A stretch of 64,000 nt of DNA from Carettochelys insculpta. Lineage: Eukaryota > Chordata > Testudines > Carettochelyidae. This document shows positions 21,369 to 32,768 of the stretch, piece after piece (the stretch's first letter is position 1; each line of letters starts with the position of its first letter). The DNA lies in contig NC_134139.1 in assembly GCF_033958435.1 (NCBI RefSeq), positions 208,613,501 to 208,677,500 on the forward strand, in the 5' to 3' direction. The notes beneath the pieces were generated by a model. That model did not search any database, had not been told where the DNA came from, and saw nothing but the letters and a program-made list of their open reading frames with translations. Made by a program: the position numbers and the translations under genes.

Positions 21369-22095
21369 CTGTTCTGCCCTCTCGGAAACATCCCTTCTGA
21401 TCTGTAATGCTCTCTTCCCTTGGACCAACTTCAGCGTCTCCTGTGTAACCCACTTCTTATTGATCTTGTCTTCTTCTGGAACCATCTGCTCAATTGCCTC
21501 TTCCGTCACCATGGCTATCCCTTCAACTCTCTAATCTGGGTCTTTCTCTGTGCCCACATTCCCAATCTTCTCTTTGAGCACTGCTCTGTACACATTCCCT
21601 ATTTCTTCCTCCCCTAGCCTCACCACGTTGCTTTGTTTCTTGAACTGTGCCTGACACTTTCTCTTGAGTTTCACCTTGATGTTTGCGATAGCTAGACTGT
21701 GGTCCTAGTCTATATATGCTCCTGAGAAAATTCAGCACTGCTGTACTGATGTTATCCATCTTCTTTATCAAGATCATAGCTGTCATATTCTTGGACTTCC
21801 CATTATTCGATCGCCAGATCCACTTTCTACAGTCCTTTTGTTGGAATCTCATGTTGCAGATCATCAGCTCATGCTCCATAGCAAACTCTAGTAGTTTCTC
21901 ACCTCGTTCGTTTCTTTCTGTGTATCCAAACCTTCCCATGACTCTCACCCAACCATCATTATCTGTGCTGACCTTCATGTTCCAATCTCCTCCGATGGTC
22001 AACACATCTCTCTTCCGTATCTCCTCCAGTGTCTTTGTCAAGTCTTTATAGAATAGCCCAATCTCTTCCTTCGTACTGTCCTACATGGGTGCATA
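21369..22095 (-). repeat. RTE-type LINE endonuclease domain
   Basis: Minus strand encodes an APE-type endonuclease region: EEIRKRDVLTIGGDWNMKVS, then DNDGWVRVMGRFGYTERNER, then LMICNMRFQQKDCRKWIW and a GKSKNM block. This EN is the part often mis-annotated in vertebrates as craniofacial development protein 2-like. About 170 codons remain open. The upstream edge abuts a CR1 fragment at about 22096. Confidence 0.82.
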
Positions 22096-22700
22096 CATAT
22101 TAGACTTACAGATCTGTAATTGCCATGATCACCTCTAGAGCCCTTTTTAATTATTGGCATCACATTATCTGTCTTCCAGTCATCAGTTGCGGAAGCTGAT
22201 TTAAAGGATAGGTTACAAATCACAGTTAATAATTCTGCAATTTCACATTTGAGTTCTTTCAGAACTCTTGGGTGAATGTCATCTGATCCCGGTGACTTGT
22301 TACTGTTAAATTTATCAGTTTGTGCCAAAACCACCTCTAACGACACCTTAGTCTGGGACAATTCCTTGGCTGTGTCACCTACAAAGGATGGCTAGGTTTG
22401 GGAGTCTCCCAAACATCCTCAGTTGTGAAGACTGAAGCGAAGCATTTATTTAGCTTCTCAGCAGTGTCATTATCGTCCTCGAGTTCTTCTTTAGCATCTC
22501 GATCATCCAGTGGCCCCTCTGGCTGGTTTGCAGCTTCCTGTTTCGGATGTACTTAAAAACATTACTTTTTGAGTTCTTGGTCAGCTGTTCTTCAAACTCC
22601 GTTTTGGCCTTCCTTATTATATTTGTACACCTAAGTTGGCAGAGTTTATGCTCCTTTCTATTTTTTTCAATTGAATTTAACTTCTGCTTTTTAAACAATG
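22096..22700 (-). repeat. CR1-clade LINE fragment (RT N-terminal part)
   Basis: Minus strand encodes [20 protein letters not shown], then [20 protein letters not shown] and DDWKTDNVMPIIKKGSRGDH. Upstream come QLTKNSKSNVFKYIRNRKLQ and a basic N-terminal segment. These match the intact CR1 at 32960-35272, with frameshifts and stops. Confidence 0.88.
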
Positions 22701-22935
22701 CTTCCTTGGCCTGGCCCTGTTAGGCTCTTCCCTGGGCATCCCTTGGGGCTATCTGTACTCAGAAAAGCAGGCCAGAGCCCCCTGCCTGAGGAAGGCTCAT
22801 ATGTGCTGGGTTGCTTCTCTCTCCTTTGGAACTACAGACAAAATGGCCAAAGTCTCCACAGATCTTCTGTCACAGCTAGCGCCTTCTGTCGGGCAACACC
22901 CCTGCCAACTTCCCGAGGGGAGCACAGAGCCCGGC
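22701..22935. other. Intron sequence, nothing recognised
   Basis: Short unassigned stretch. Confidence 0.3.
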
Positions 22936-23065
22936 CACATAAAATCAGAGGAAGAGCCATGTTAAGTCTGTAGCTTCACAAATAACAAGAAGTTCTTAGA
23001 GGTGCTACATAACTGCTTGTTACTAAAGGAATGAAGTTACATACACCAAAGCAAAGTTTTCAGCG
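22936..23065 (-). repeat. Penelope-like element 3' end, degenerate
   Basis: The plus strand shows ggaagagccatgttaagtct and acaagaagttcttagaggtg then ctacataactgc, the reverse complement of the tail's outer end. The core region is lost. Confidence 0.45.
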
Positions 23066-23449
23066 CAGGCTTGTAGCAGAGGTGAAATAATCTGCTGTCT
23101 TATGTGTCCCTGGAAGGCACCCTTTGTTAGGATGGGTCATCAGTCCCCTCAGGTTCAATTCAGAGCAAACATGCTCCTGAAGTGAGGCGCTGGAATGAAG
23201 ACAAGCGGAGGAACGCCCAGGGCCTCTTTTCGAACCTGGCCCATGTGGAGGGAATTCCATTGTTCTCCCTGTGTGACAAAATGCCCAGGATGGAGTTTGT
23301 GACATGCCTTTCTCAGTCCTTTCTTCGGCTGCAGCTTCCATACTGGTCTGAATATTCACACCGACAGTAAAGTTCCTCAGGCGTGGCTTGGCACCCCTTA
23401 AGGTCTTCTGTCAGCTGAGTACTCCAATTCACTCGACTAGCAACCTTTT

Positions 23450-23705
23450 CACACTAGGTTGGCCAGACCCCCGGCTGATATCTCCCAGAAACAAACATGT
23501 GAAATACAAGTGCAGGGCCAATACTCATAACTTCACATACAAAACTCATACATGCCTATGAGCAGCATAGAGAGAATCGGCCAATCATCAGCTTTCAATA
23601 GACACCTCACTTGGCCTTCTGAGGCCAGGATTTGGTGCCACCATAGAACAATGGTCACAACGATGTTCACCTCAGAATCCAACCGTGTCACTACGTGCCA
23701 TGGGG
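23450..23705. repeat. LTR-like interspersed repeat, copy 1 of 2
   Basis: The blocks ccataacttc-type, catcagctttcaatagacac, ctcacttggcc and gatttggtgccacc, then caatggtcacaacgatgttc recur in the same order at 38380-38580. This looks like part of a retroviral or other LTR family, but no LTR ends are resolved. Family unknown. Confidence 0.4.
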
Positions 23706-24167
23706 GGAGGGGCCAGAGGGTGGGGAGGGATGGGGTGGGTCCCTGTTTGGGTTGGGCAGCAGGGGGCCAGTTTGAGACCCTTCTGAAGGGGCTCCGGAAG
23801 GCCTGAAGATGTGTGGGAGAAGGGACCTGTTCCCTGCATAAAGAACAGGAATAGGATGGGAAAGAGTCTTAGACCAAGGGGGTTGGGATTTTCCCTCTCT
23901 GCGGTGCCCGTTCTGGGCTGGGGCATGTGAGGGCATGGAGGGGCTCTTAGCACTGAACAATATGGTAGAGCTTCAGCCTCTGGGACACCCAACCTGGCTT
24001 CTGTCTGAGGCACTAAGGCCGTTGTCACCAAAGAGCAACGAGGTGCCCTATTCCAGTAGTGTCGTCACTGCTGAAGTGTTCAGTCCTCACCACCCCCACC
24101 CCCAGCACATCTCCCTCACTTTTTCCCAGCCTTGTCTATCACCGTGACCCCTCCTAATTTCCCACAG
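23706..24167. other. Intron sequence before exon 7
   Basis: GC-rich, with overlapping open frames on the minus strand; nothing recognised. Confidence 0.3.
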
Positions 24168-24304
24168 AGGCAGCTCAGGTAAAGGGCACGGGATCCTTGC
24201 AGAAGATGCAAAATATCCTCAGGGAGAACATTGAGAAGGAGACGGACAATGGGATGTTTGAAGAGGCAAAGCAGAAGATGACGCTGCAGCTGCAGGAACT
24301 GAAG
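24168..24304 (+). CDS. NUGGC: NUGGC-like coding exon 7 of window (residues 269-314)
   Basis: The acceptor cctaatttcccacag ends at 24167 and the donor is GTGAGG at 24305. The 137 nt exon takes one base from exon 6 and ends at a codon boundary. It encodes GTGSLQKMQNILRENIEKET, then MFEEAKQKMTLQLQELK, with heptad-like charged spacing. Intact. The preceding intron of 7.8 kb carries the densest load of nested elements. Confidence 0.88.
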
Positions 24305-25714
24305 GTGAGGGACATTTCCCCCTGCTCGGTGGGGCTGTACTTATGGGTGTGGGTGGGGGCGTCTGGGAACACCCCATGTCCAGAGGGAGAACCCCAAGCA
24401 AGCTACCCAGCCAGAGATTAGGCCAAAGATACCCGTGTGCTCTGTGCGATATTTAATTCTTGCCTAGAGCTGACCCACCATGATTGATTTTCATGGTGCC
24501 CTTTAAGGCCTCGATCTTGCAAACGCACCCGAGCAGGACCAGTGACTCCCTGGAACCACACATCTGCTTAGAGGGAAGTACGTGCATGTTTGCAGCCTCG
24601 TATTTAGTGTTTGTGTAACCATAGTATTAAGGAGCCCCCGGAAGGGACCAAGCCGCTCTTAGCGCTCTCTGAACACAGAACCACAGGACAGACCCCTCCC
24701 ACAGGCCTTACAAGTACGAGACAACTAGAGGGAAGTGATACAATGACCAATATTAAGGCGGGAAAGGCGGTGGGGCTCAATAAATAGTTCTGTTTTGATC
24801 TGGTGAAAAACGCAGGAGCTACTCCTGTCTTGTGACAATCAGCCTCTCTTTGTTCCACTGGCTGCTAAAGTCAGACTTTGTACCAAGAGTATTAAAAGAG
24901 TCAGCTAAGCGGCCAGCTGAACACTTCATGTTGGAACACGGGGGAAGTCCCAGAAGATGGTGAGGGAGCCACTGCTGGGCCGGTATTTAAATGGAGTATG
25001 AGACAGCTCCCTTCCGTGGGGCAGCCAATCGGGCAGTCGTGGGTCTGTCATTCTGACCCTGATCATGGGGAGGATAACAGAGGGCTGATGCAGCCAGTCC
25101 AGCAACACTGAACAACTACTGACTCCCATTTGTTGGGGACTGTGATGGGGGCCTGTGTCCAAGCCCCTGCTGGCCCAATGATGGGTCGTAATACCCCCTC
25201 ACCCAGTTGCTGGCTAATTCAGGGAGTTGCAGCAATGGGGGCTCTGGTCCCCAGGGCAGAGCCAGGTGAATAAACAATCCAGAGCCCCTGGGTGGGACTG
25301 ACACCCATGACCAGCGCTCTGGCCTCCTGCATGGGACAGAACAGCAGCCAGTCAGCAGAGTTGCTGGGACCCCAGGCAAGGAGAGGAGGGACCAGCTCTG
25401 TGCTCCCAGAAAGGGCAGGGCCTCAGGCAGAAGAGGCGGGGCTGAGGGTAGCCAGCCCTCAGCACTACCCAGAGTGTGACTGCACTGCACCCCTGCCCCC
25501 CAGCCAGCGCTGAGCACCCTCCACCCAAGAGCCTTGCCCTGTGTCTCCTTACACCCAGCCAGAGGCACACGCAGTTGGTTTAACAACCCTTTACACTCAC
25601 AGAAGGCCCCACCGCATTTGCATCTGTAAAAACAGAGAGCAACAGCACGCTGCTTGTTTGCATCTTCCCAAGTCCAGCAAACAAATAGTGGGATTCACCG
25701 AAGGGCAGGCGTGC
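24305..25714. other. Intron sequence, nothing recognised
   Basis: No named repeat recognised. A 156-codon minus frame (25116-25586) is overlapped by frames on the other strand and has no domain. Confidence 0.35.
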
Positions 25715-26916
25715 TCAGAGGTACCCTGGGAATGTAGCTTGACATGGCTTGTGGAGAGTGTTCATTGCGCTGCACGACTTCTTAACCCTTGTACTCTGTG
25801 TGGAGCACAGGTCATCTACAAGTCTCCTCCACTTCATCTGTCTCGGGAGAAAACTTCTAGCTGGCTCCAGGAGTGCCCCGGTGGTTGTTCTTGATTCTCA
25901 GTAGACCTTCTCCATGTTGTCCGAGGTCTTTTGTGTTTTCCTTGCGGGTTCCATATGAAAGCTCGACAGACTGTGCTGGATGATGGTTTTCTGAGAGCGT
26001 GGCCTGGCCATCCCCACTTTCTTCTCTTCATTTCAACGTCAATTGGTTCTTGTCCTGCTCTGTTCCAAAGCTCCTCAGTTGCGACCAAGCCTTGCCACTG
26101 TATGTGAAGGATGCACCTCAGGCATCTCTTTATGAATGTCCATAGCTTGTGAGTAGAAAACTTTTTAGCACGCCAGGTCTCACATTCATACAAGAGCGCA
26201 CACTTCACATTTGTGTTGGAGATCCGCAGTTTTGTCTTTACAGATATTATTTGTGAACTACATATGGGATGGAGAGTCTTGAAAGCAGCTGTTGCTTTCC
26301 CTATCCTGGCACTGATATCCTTATCTGTTCCTCCATCTCTTCCTCACCTAATACTCCCCAAGTAGATGACCTGGAAAATGTGGAGCAGTTGACCCCCTCC
26401 CAGTGTGATGGTGGTGTTGTTGGATTGTTTGATCCTCATTGTGTTGGTCTTTCCCATGTTAATGCTCAGTCCAGTCACTGAGGCAGTTCTGTCTAGTGTT
26501 GTGACCTTTTCTTTCACACTTTCATGTCGTTGTGAAAGGAGGGTGACATGATCAGCAAAATCAAACTCCTGTAGCTGTTTGAAAAGTGTCCACTCAATGC
26601 CTTGTTGATGGCCATCTGTTGTCTTGTTCATAATCCAGTCCATTGTGATCAAGAGCAGGAAAGGTGACAATAGACACCCTTGTTGTGCTCCTCAGAGTAT
26701 GCTGAAGGTTTCTGTCACGACATCGTTGTGAGCAACTTGGCGTGTCGAGGGGGTTGTACGTTGAGCAAATCAAGTCGATAATTTTGGATGGGACGCCATG
26801 ATGTTGCAGCAGTTTCCACAAAGTGTCTCTAACAACGCTGTCAAAGGCTTTCTCAAAGTCTGTGGAGGTTATGTACATGGGGAAGCTCCACTCGAGCAAC
26901 TATTCTATGATCACTC
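25715..26916 (-). repeat. RTE/RTEX-like LINE, 3' part of ORF2
   Basis: Minus strand encodes the RT palm and C-terminus: TDFEKAFDSVVRDTLWKLLQ and HHGVPSKIIDLI, then MDWIMNKTT, then EFDFADHVTLLSQR (catalytic box FADD reduced to FADH), then TWNPQGKHKRP-type C-terminal words and a WRRLVDDLC-like end. Multiple frameshifts. It continues the 5' part at 29488-30450 across a transposon insertion. It differs in sequence from the RTE copy at 16753-22095. Confidence 0.8.
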
Positions 26917-29487
26917 TGAGGCTGCATCTACACTACGAGATAAAAGTCAAATTTATTAATATCAATTTTGTAACTCTGGAATTTATAAGTTTGATTTTGA
27001 CTACGCTCAACTCCCCACGTGCTCCTCACAAAGTCGACTTATTGCTGCCACACTCCATTGGCAAACACTGACTCTTGCACTCGTGCATTGTGGGAACCTA
27101 TCCCACAGTTCCCTCGTCCCCACAGCATTCTGGGTATGCTCGCTGGTCTTTGAGATCATCTTCCCGCATTGCATTGTCCTCATTGCCCTCCCGTGGTAAG
27201 CAAATGCCCATTTTTCCAGTGGGAAGGAAGGAAAAGTAGAACAAAGATGGCAAAGTTAACAGAAATCTCTTTCTTCTGTAACTGAATTATCCAGGATTTT
27301 ATAAAAATGAGCCGGTGAGTGTCTTCTCAGCTGGCTATCCACTGACTGTCCCCCCTCCCGTGATTGCATCCGATCACTGAAAGTAACACAGGGACAATGA
27401 AAAGCTTGAAGAAAGAGTTGATAGTAAAGTTTTTGAAAAAAGAGAGTTGCTGAGGGGAGGGTGTTTGGCTTCCCTGTTCATTATACAGCTTCTATGCACA
27501 GCCTGTGTTCTCAACTGGCTGTTCCCTCTCCCTTGATTGCATCTGATCCCTGAAAGTAACACACAGACAATCTGTAGTCTCAACAGGCCCTCCAGCCTCT
27601 CTTCTCTGTGTGAAGGGGGGCAAAGTTAGAAGATTCGTCTTCCCTCTTCACTACACAGACATTGCCAACACGGGGGACGGCAGTGAAATCTCATCCACTG
27701 AACTTACAACGGGAACAGGAATCTCAGCTGGTCTCCATCCTCTCTTCCCTGTGTTTTTAGGGGAAGGTCAAAGCATGAAGAAGGATGATAGGAGAGGTTA
27801 GGAAAAAGATTTTATAACTGAAATATCAAAGATTTTGCAAAAAGGAGCAAGTGCAATGGGCAATGGGCAGCAATGGGCTGAAGTAGTCGCCAGAATATCT
27901 TAGCCACTGGAGGAGACTTCCCCCTTGGTGGCTGCAAACCCCCAAAATTCTTTCCCACCCTTGGAGCCCTAACCTCATGCAAGCCAGGACCTGGGGCTCC
28001 CTGGCAGCATGCTCAGCACTGAACTGCAGGCACAGCCTTTCATTGGGTTGGGGGCTACCCACGTGATGAGGCAGAGCATGGGAAGGACCCTGGCTATATG
28101 GTGCCTGTGGGGGAGAGGGGTCACACACAAGCTTTAAACTGCTGAGAAGAAGTTTCTCAGCCTCTTCTGCAAGTACAACCCCCGCAACAGCCTGGCTGCC
28201 GCAGGCAGTGCAGAAAAACATACCAAGTGTAGACAGACCCACGAACTCCCTGCAGGGGACGTTTGTAACGGGTAGATGCGCTGACAGCGCTAATAGCAAA
28301 GAAGGACGTTTCTCAGGCTCTCATGCAAACATGACCCCACAGCCACAGGCTTCCTGGTCCTGATTTGAAATTCAGGGTCTTCCTGTTACCGAATTCCTGC
28401 GCACCGGGAGGGCAGCAGCCAGAGGGGAGCATTGTGGTCATTGTGGGTTACAGAGGTTTGTGTAGCTCAAGGCTAATAAATTCTGTTTTAAGACGTGGCG
28501 CTTCCACACCGGTCTTTGTAGCACCCCCTAGTGTTCGGGCGGTCCTCGGGAGGAAAGCCGGTATGGGAGGGGTCTGTATCTTATAATCGAGGTTTCCAAC
28601 AAATGATTAACAGAATGAATAAAATCACACCCACTAGAAAAACCACCACTCCCTGAGGGGTTTCCAGGTCCCAATCATTTGTTCAAATGACCCAGGGATT
28701 GGGGTTTGTGTTATTCATTAAACCCTTATAAATTAATTTTTAGAGGTAATAAAATTCCTAGTATTTCTTAATGATTAAACAAGGTAACTTTATTGAACTG
28801 TTTCAACTTATTTAATAAACTGTACCTTTTACAGAATAATCTGTGCTTGCTTATACTTACAGTTGAATACTTTCAGTTCCTATGAACGTGAGAAGTAACA
28901 TATTATATGCAGCAGATACGAATGCCAAGGCCTTAGTTACGCCTGGTGCACCAGGGAAGGTGGTTAATCGGGTGATCAGTCCATCAACTGGCGTGGGGAA
29001 ATGCGTGCACTTTACCTCCCTGAGTCCCGGTTGGGCGGGGTCTTATATACCCCTGAGGGCCCCCCCCCTCCCACCAGGGATGGGGTGATGGAAACGTGCC
29101 AATGAGGGGAAGCAATTTGGGTGACATGCTGTGGTTTTGCTTCAAGTCCCTAGAGACTGCTAGCAGGTGCACAGCTCTCCTTTTTTGGTGCCAAAATCTC
29201 TAGGTCTCCTGTCATTAGGAAGTGGTAAGGGGGCCTAGGCCGAGTGTGCGGCAATGCCTGCCTCGCAAGCAGGGCCAGGCCAAATGCAGACACTAGTTCA
29301 ACAGTCTTTAATCAAACTTTTAAATTTGAATTTGACACTGCAACCAGCAGGTACTGATGATATTGTGATACTGATATTAGGGCTCCCTAAGTCGAGCTAA
29401 TGGTATTTACGGTGAAGACAGTCACATGGTAGTATCCAGCTAATGGCCTTAAATTCAAATTTATCTCCTAGTGGAGATGCAGCCTGA
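26917..29487. mobile_element. 2,565 bp Harbinger-like DNA transposon with TGA target-site duplication
   Basis: The element proper is 26920-29484. Its ends are GGCTGCATCTACACTACGAG and, inverted, GGCTGCATCTCCACTAGGAG, each followed by ATAAA. It is flanked by TGA at 26917-26919 and 29485-29487; removing the element and one TGA restores the reading order of the interrupted LINE. A 3 bp TNA-type duplication and GG-starting ends fit PIF/Harbinger. Inside are diverged tandem segments (tctcagctggctatccactg, repeated near 27505), but I recognise no transposase, so the copy is non-autonomous. The 28570-29280 interior may contain a further unidentified insertion. Confidence 0.65.
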
Positions 29488-30450
29488 GAGTTGCTATTTG
29501 GTCAGTACAAGATCTCTTGCTTCGGGAGCCGGCCTGTTCTTCCCTGAGCTGTCTATTGATTTCTGTCTTCATTCTCGCCGAGAGACTCCTATTGAACACC
29601 TTTCCTGGAACAGACAGTGACGTGATGCCCCTCCACTTCTTGCATTCCTTCAGGTTGCCTTTCTCTGGGAGCTTGATAAGGTAGCCATGTTTCCAGTCTT
29701 GTGAGATCTCTTCCATGTCCCAAATTTTCCCAGATAAACTATACATCATGTTGACTGATGTCTCCCTACCTGCCTTGATTGCTTCTGCGGGGATGTTGTC
29801 TGCACCAGGTGTTTTTCCACTTTCCAGCTGGGCAATGGCTTTTCTGATTCCATTTTTTGTAGGTCTGCTGTGGTATATTTGCAGGTGGTAACTCCGGAGG
29901 TTCCATGTGGGCAGCTCTTCAAAGTGTTCCCTCCATCTATGGAGCTGCTCGCTTGGGTTTGTTAGCACACGCCCCTCCTTATCCTGCTGTGGCTGATCCA
30001 CTGTATGCCATGACCCAGCTAGCTTCTGTGTGATACTGTGGAGCTCTTTCAGGTTCCTCTGTCCTGCAGCTTGTTCGGCTTGTTGTTCCAGGTTTTCCAC
30101 AAAGTTCTTCTTGTCCCATTTTACAGCCTTTTTATCTTCTTTGTTGGCTTCTGAATAGCGTCTCTGAGCTTCCACCTTGGCTGCTCTTGTTTTGCTGTTG
30201 TTGACCGCTGCTCTTCTGTCACTTTTCTCAGAGTTTCTGCTGTGATCCATTGTTTGTGACACCTTGGCCCTTTCCCAATGTTTTATCACAGGTCTCTTTC
30301 CAGGCTGTTTCGGTGTGTTCCCAAATTTGTTCCATGGTAGCATCTTTCGGGATGAGGTTTGCCAGAAGTGCGTATCTATTGGACAGCTCCACTTGGAAAC
30401 TGTCTCTTGTCTCTAAATCCTTCCGCTGCTCTGTGTTCTTGCCCACCCCT
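29488..30450 (-). repeat. RTE/RTEX-like LINE, 5' part (linker and RT start)
   Basis: A 291-codon open frame on the minus strand covers HREHFEELPTW-like words, then NGIRKAIAQLESGKTPGADN, IPAEAIKAGRETSVNMMYSL, DWKHGYLIKLPEKGNLKECK and REEQAGSRSKRSCTDQIATL. It stops where the transposon begins; the next residues of the LINE appear beyond the other transposon end near 26916. A short upstream frame (DSFQVELSNRYALLANL) carries the linker before the RT. Confidence 0.82.
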
Positions 30451-31137
30451 GCTCCAGCCAGGATGTTGCAGAGTCCCCATCCTCTGCTCTCCCTCTTCAG
30501 GAGTCTGCAGAGCCCCCATCCCCAGTGCTCCACCGTGGGGCAGCAGCCCCCATCAGTGAGGAGCCCTCACATGGGACAGCAGTCCCAGAGACCAGTGTCC
30601 CCTATTTGCCATAGGGCAATGTGATCATCCTACCAAGAAGTGATGAGTGACTAGGGAAAGGATTGCAACCGCTGCTGTCCTTGAATTCCGAGCAGTGCGC
30701 TGCAGAGAGATCTTGTAAGCCTTAATCGCCGAGATGGCCTGCTCCCAGGCAGCCGTACCGTTACAGAGCATAATGACTCTTAGCATTAATAGGGTGCCGT
30801 TTGTGCCTAATATAGTTCACAAACTCCTTTTTATTGCCTTTAACCTGATGATTGTAGGTTTCTTCTTGTCTCGTGTTGCTTTCTTCCTCTGTTTTCTAGA
30901 TCCCCTAGCTTCTCATTTTCATTGATCATGCACTTCTGCTTTCGTAGGCAGAGATGCAGATGTAAATACAGCTCTGTGCAGATATACTCAGGTTCCTGCA
31001 CTTCCCTGTGTTCGGCTTTCTCAGGTGTGACCTTAACAGGCAGTTCTACTCTGAAAAACAACTGTAAAAATAGCATCGTGAACATCACTTGTACTGTGGC
31101 CCCTGGGGAAGTGTGCTCCACCTACAAACGCAGGGCC
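30451..31137. other. Intron sequence, nothing recognised
   Basis: A 92-codon plus frame at 30922-31200 has no recognisable domain. No repeat family identified. Confidence 0.3.
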
Positions 31138-31227
31138 ACAGCTCTGGACATTCCCCTTAGGATCTGTAACAGCAACGAAGGGTCCTGTGGCACTTTATAG
31201 ACTAACAGAAAAGTTTTGAGCATGAGC

Positions 31228-31255
31228 TTTCGTGAGCACAGACTCACTTCATCAG
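31228..31255 (-). ncRNA. Hammerhead-ribozyme-like core, left arm
   Basis: Same layout as the core at 13678: CTGATGA, GTGAG/CTCAC stem, GAAA, then an AGC-TCAT-GCT hairpin and C on the minus strand. It forms a head-to-head pair with the core at 31742. Confidence 0.4.
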
Positions 31256-31741
31256 ATGCTGGTCTTGGAAATCTGCAGGGCCAGGTATAAATAAGCCAGA
31301 GCAAGAGTGGGGATAACAAGGTTAGCTCAGTCAGCAAGGTTGAGGCTTACTACCAGCAGTTTGATCTGGAGGTGTGAACACCAAGAGAGGGGAAGGTGCT
31401 TCTGTATTTAGCCAGCCATTCACAGTCTTTGTTTAAGCCAGAGCTGAGGGCATCGAATTTGCAGACGAATTGTAGCTCAGCAATTTCTCTTCAGGACCAG
31501 ACTCCAAAGAGACATTGCTGAGCTACAATTCATCTGCAAATTCGACGCCCTCAGCTCAGGCTTAAACAAAGACTGTGAATGGCTGGCTAAATACAGAAGC
31601 AGCTTCCCCTCCCTTGGTGTTCACACCTCCAGATCAACTGCTGGTAGTAAGCCTCACCCTTGCTGACTGAGCTAACCTTGTTATCCCCACCCTTGCTCTG
31701 GCTTATTTATACCTGGCCCTGCAGATTTCCAAGTCCAGCAT

Positions 31742-31769
31742 CTGATGAAGTGAGTCTGTGCTCACGAAA
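31742..31769 (+). ncRNA. Hammerhead-ribozyme-like core, right arm
   Basis: Plus strand, intact CTGATGA...GAAA with a five-base-pair stem between. It is on the sense strand of the host gene intron, so it would be present in the pre-mRNA between exons 7 and 8. Activity untested. Confidence 0.4.
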
Positions 31770-31883
31770 GCTCATGCTCAAAACTTTTCTGTTAGTCTAT
31801 AAGGTGCCACAGGACCCTTCGTGGCTGTTACAGATCCAGACTAACACGGCTCCCCCTCCGATACGTGGCACCCTTAGGATCTG

Positions 31884-32186
31884 AGAGTCCAGCTGGGTTC
31901 TTTCCTTCCGGCCCTTCATAACCAGCAATAAAAGCTCTGCAGGGCCAACTGGGCCCATGTTACACCCATGCAGCCCCACAGCCTTCACCTGCTGCCCGCA
32001 GTGGTAGTGGGTGACCCATTGTTGCCATTGCATAGGTGTGGCTGATTGTGATTGGAACAACAGACACTTCAGCTGGTGCTGCACCACAGGGTGCCGACTC
32101 TGACTCCCTCCCCTTTAGCTGGGCTGGCTCCCAGGAGCCAAAGTTTGTGAGATCCCTTCCTGGCTCACATGCTGTGTTTGCTGCAG
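31884..32186. other. Intron sequence before exon 8
   Basis: Nothing recognised in about 300 bp. Confidence 0.3.
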
Positions 32187-32277
32187 GAGTACATCGTGGG
32201 GAAGCTGAAGAAGGACATTTCCACCATGCTGAAGCTTGCCTTGTCTCACCGGGAAGAGCTGCCTGAGACCCTGCCAG
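32187..32277 (+). CDS. NUGGC: NUGGC-like coding exon 8 of window (residues 315-344)
   Basis: The acceptor gtttgctgcag ends at 32186 and the donor GTAGAG starts at 32278. The 91 nt exon enters in phase 0 and leaves one base. It encodes EYIVGKLKKDISTMLKLALS and then HREELPETLP. Intact. Confidence 0.87.
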
Positions 32278-32339
32278 GTAGAGTACAAAAAGCAACTCCA
32301 TGTGGTGAACCCCTGCTGTCTGCTGGTGGTGTGAAATGA

Positions 32340-32768
32340 TACAAGTTCGAGAGAACGTGAGCGACGAGGGAAGACTGAAAGAACTGAGCTTGTTTAGTTT
32401 AGAAAAGTCTTAGAGGGAACATGATGGCGGTTTTCAAGTACCTCAAAGAGGGTTACAAGGAGGAAAGAGAAAAATTCTTCTCCTTGACCTCTGAGGACTG
32501 GACAAGGAGCAATGGGCTTAAACTGCAGCAAGGGAGGTTTAGGTTGGACATGAGGAAAAAGTTCCTAATTGTCAGGGTGGTTAAACACTGGAATAAATTG
32601 CCTGGGGAGGTTGTGGAATCTCCATCACCGGAGATATGTCAGAGCGGGTGAGATAGACACCTGTCGGGGATGGTCCATACAGTGCTTGGTCCTGCCATTG
32701 GGGCAGGGGCCTGGACTTGACGACCTCTTGAGGTCCCTTCCAGTCACAGTGTTCTATGATGCTATGAC
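32340..32768 (+). repeat. CR1-clade LINE 3' end
   Basis: Encodes MMAVFKYLKEGYKEEREKFF, then [19 protein letters not shown] and [17 protein letters not shown], followed by the CR1 tail (gaggtcccttccagtcacag, tctatgatgctatgac). 5' truncated with stops. It lies 62 bp after exon 8. Confidence 0.88.

Larger units (their letters stand above)
31154..31883. repeat. Penelope-like foldback insertion, about 700 bp, with 13 bp target-site duplication
   Basis: Left arm (31167-31500, minus) and right arm (31505-31870, plus) are close inverted copies meeting near 31503. The repeat CCCTTAGGATCTG flanks the unit at 31154-31166 and 31871-31883. The last seven bases may also belong to the arm, so the duplication is at least 6 bp. 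Each arm carries an intact CTGATGA...GAAA core. The interior (ggccaggtataaataagcc, ttagccagccattcacagtc) is a longer stretch of the element's 3' region than in other copies. Confidence 0.7.

Noticed and set aside
27826..28299. 157-codon minus-strand frame inside the 2.57 kb Harbinger-like element
   Set aside because: Checked as a possible transposase; there is no DDE-type motif or Harbinger nuclease similarity, so not called.
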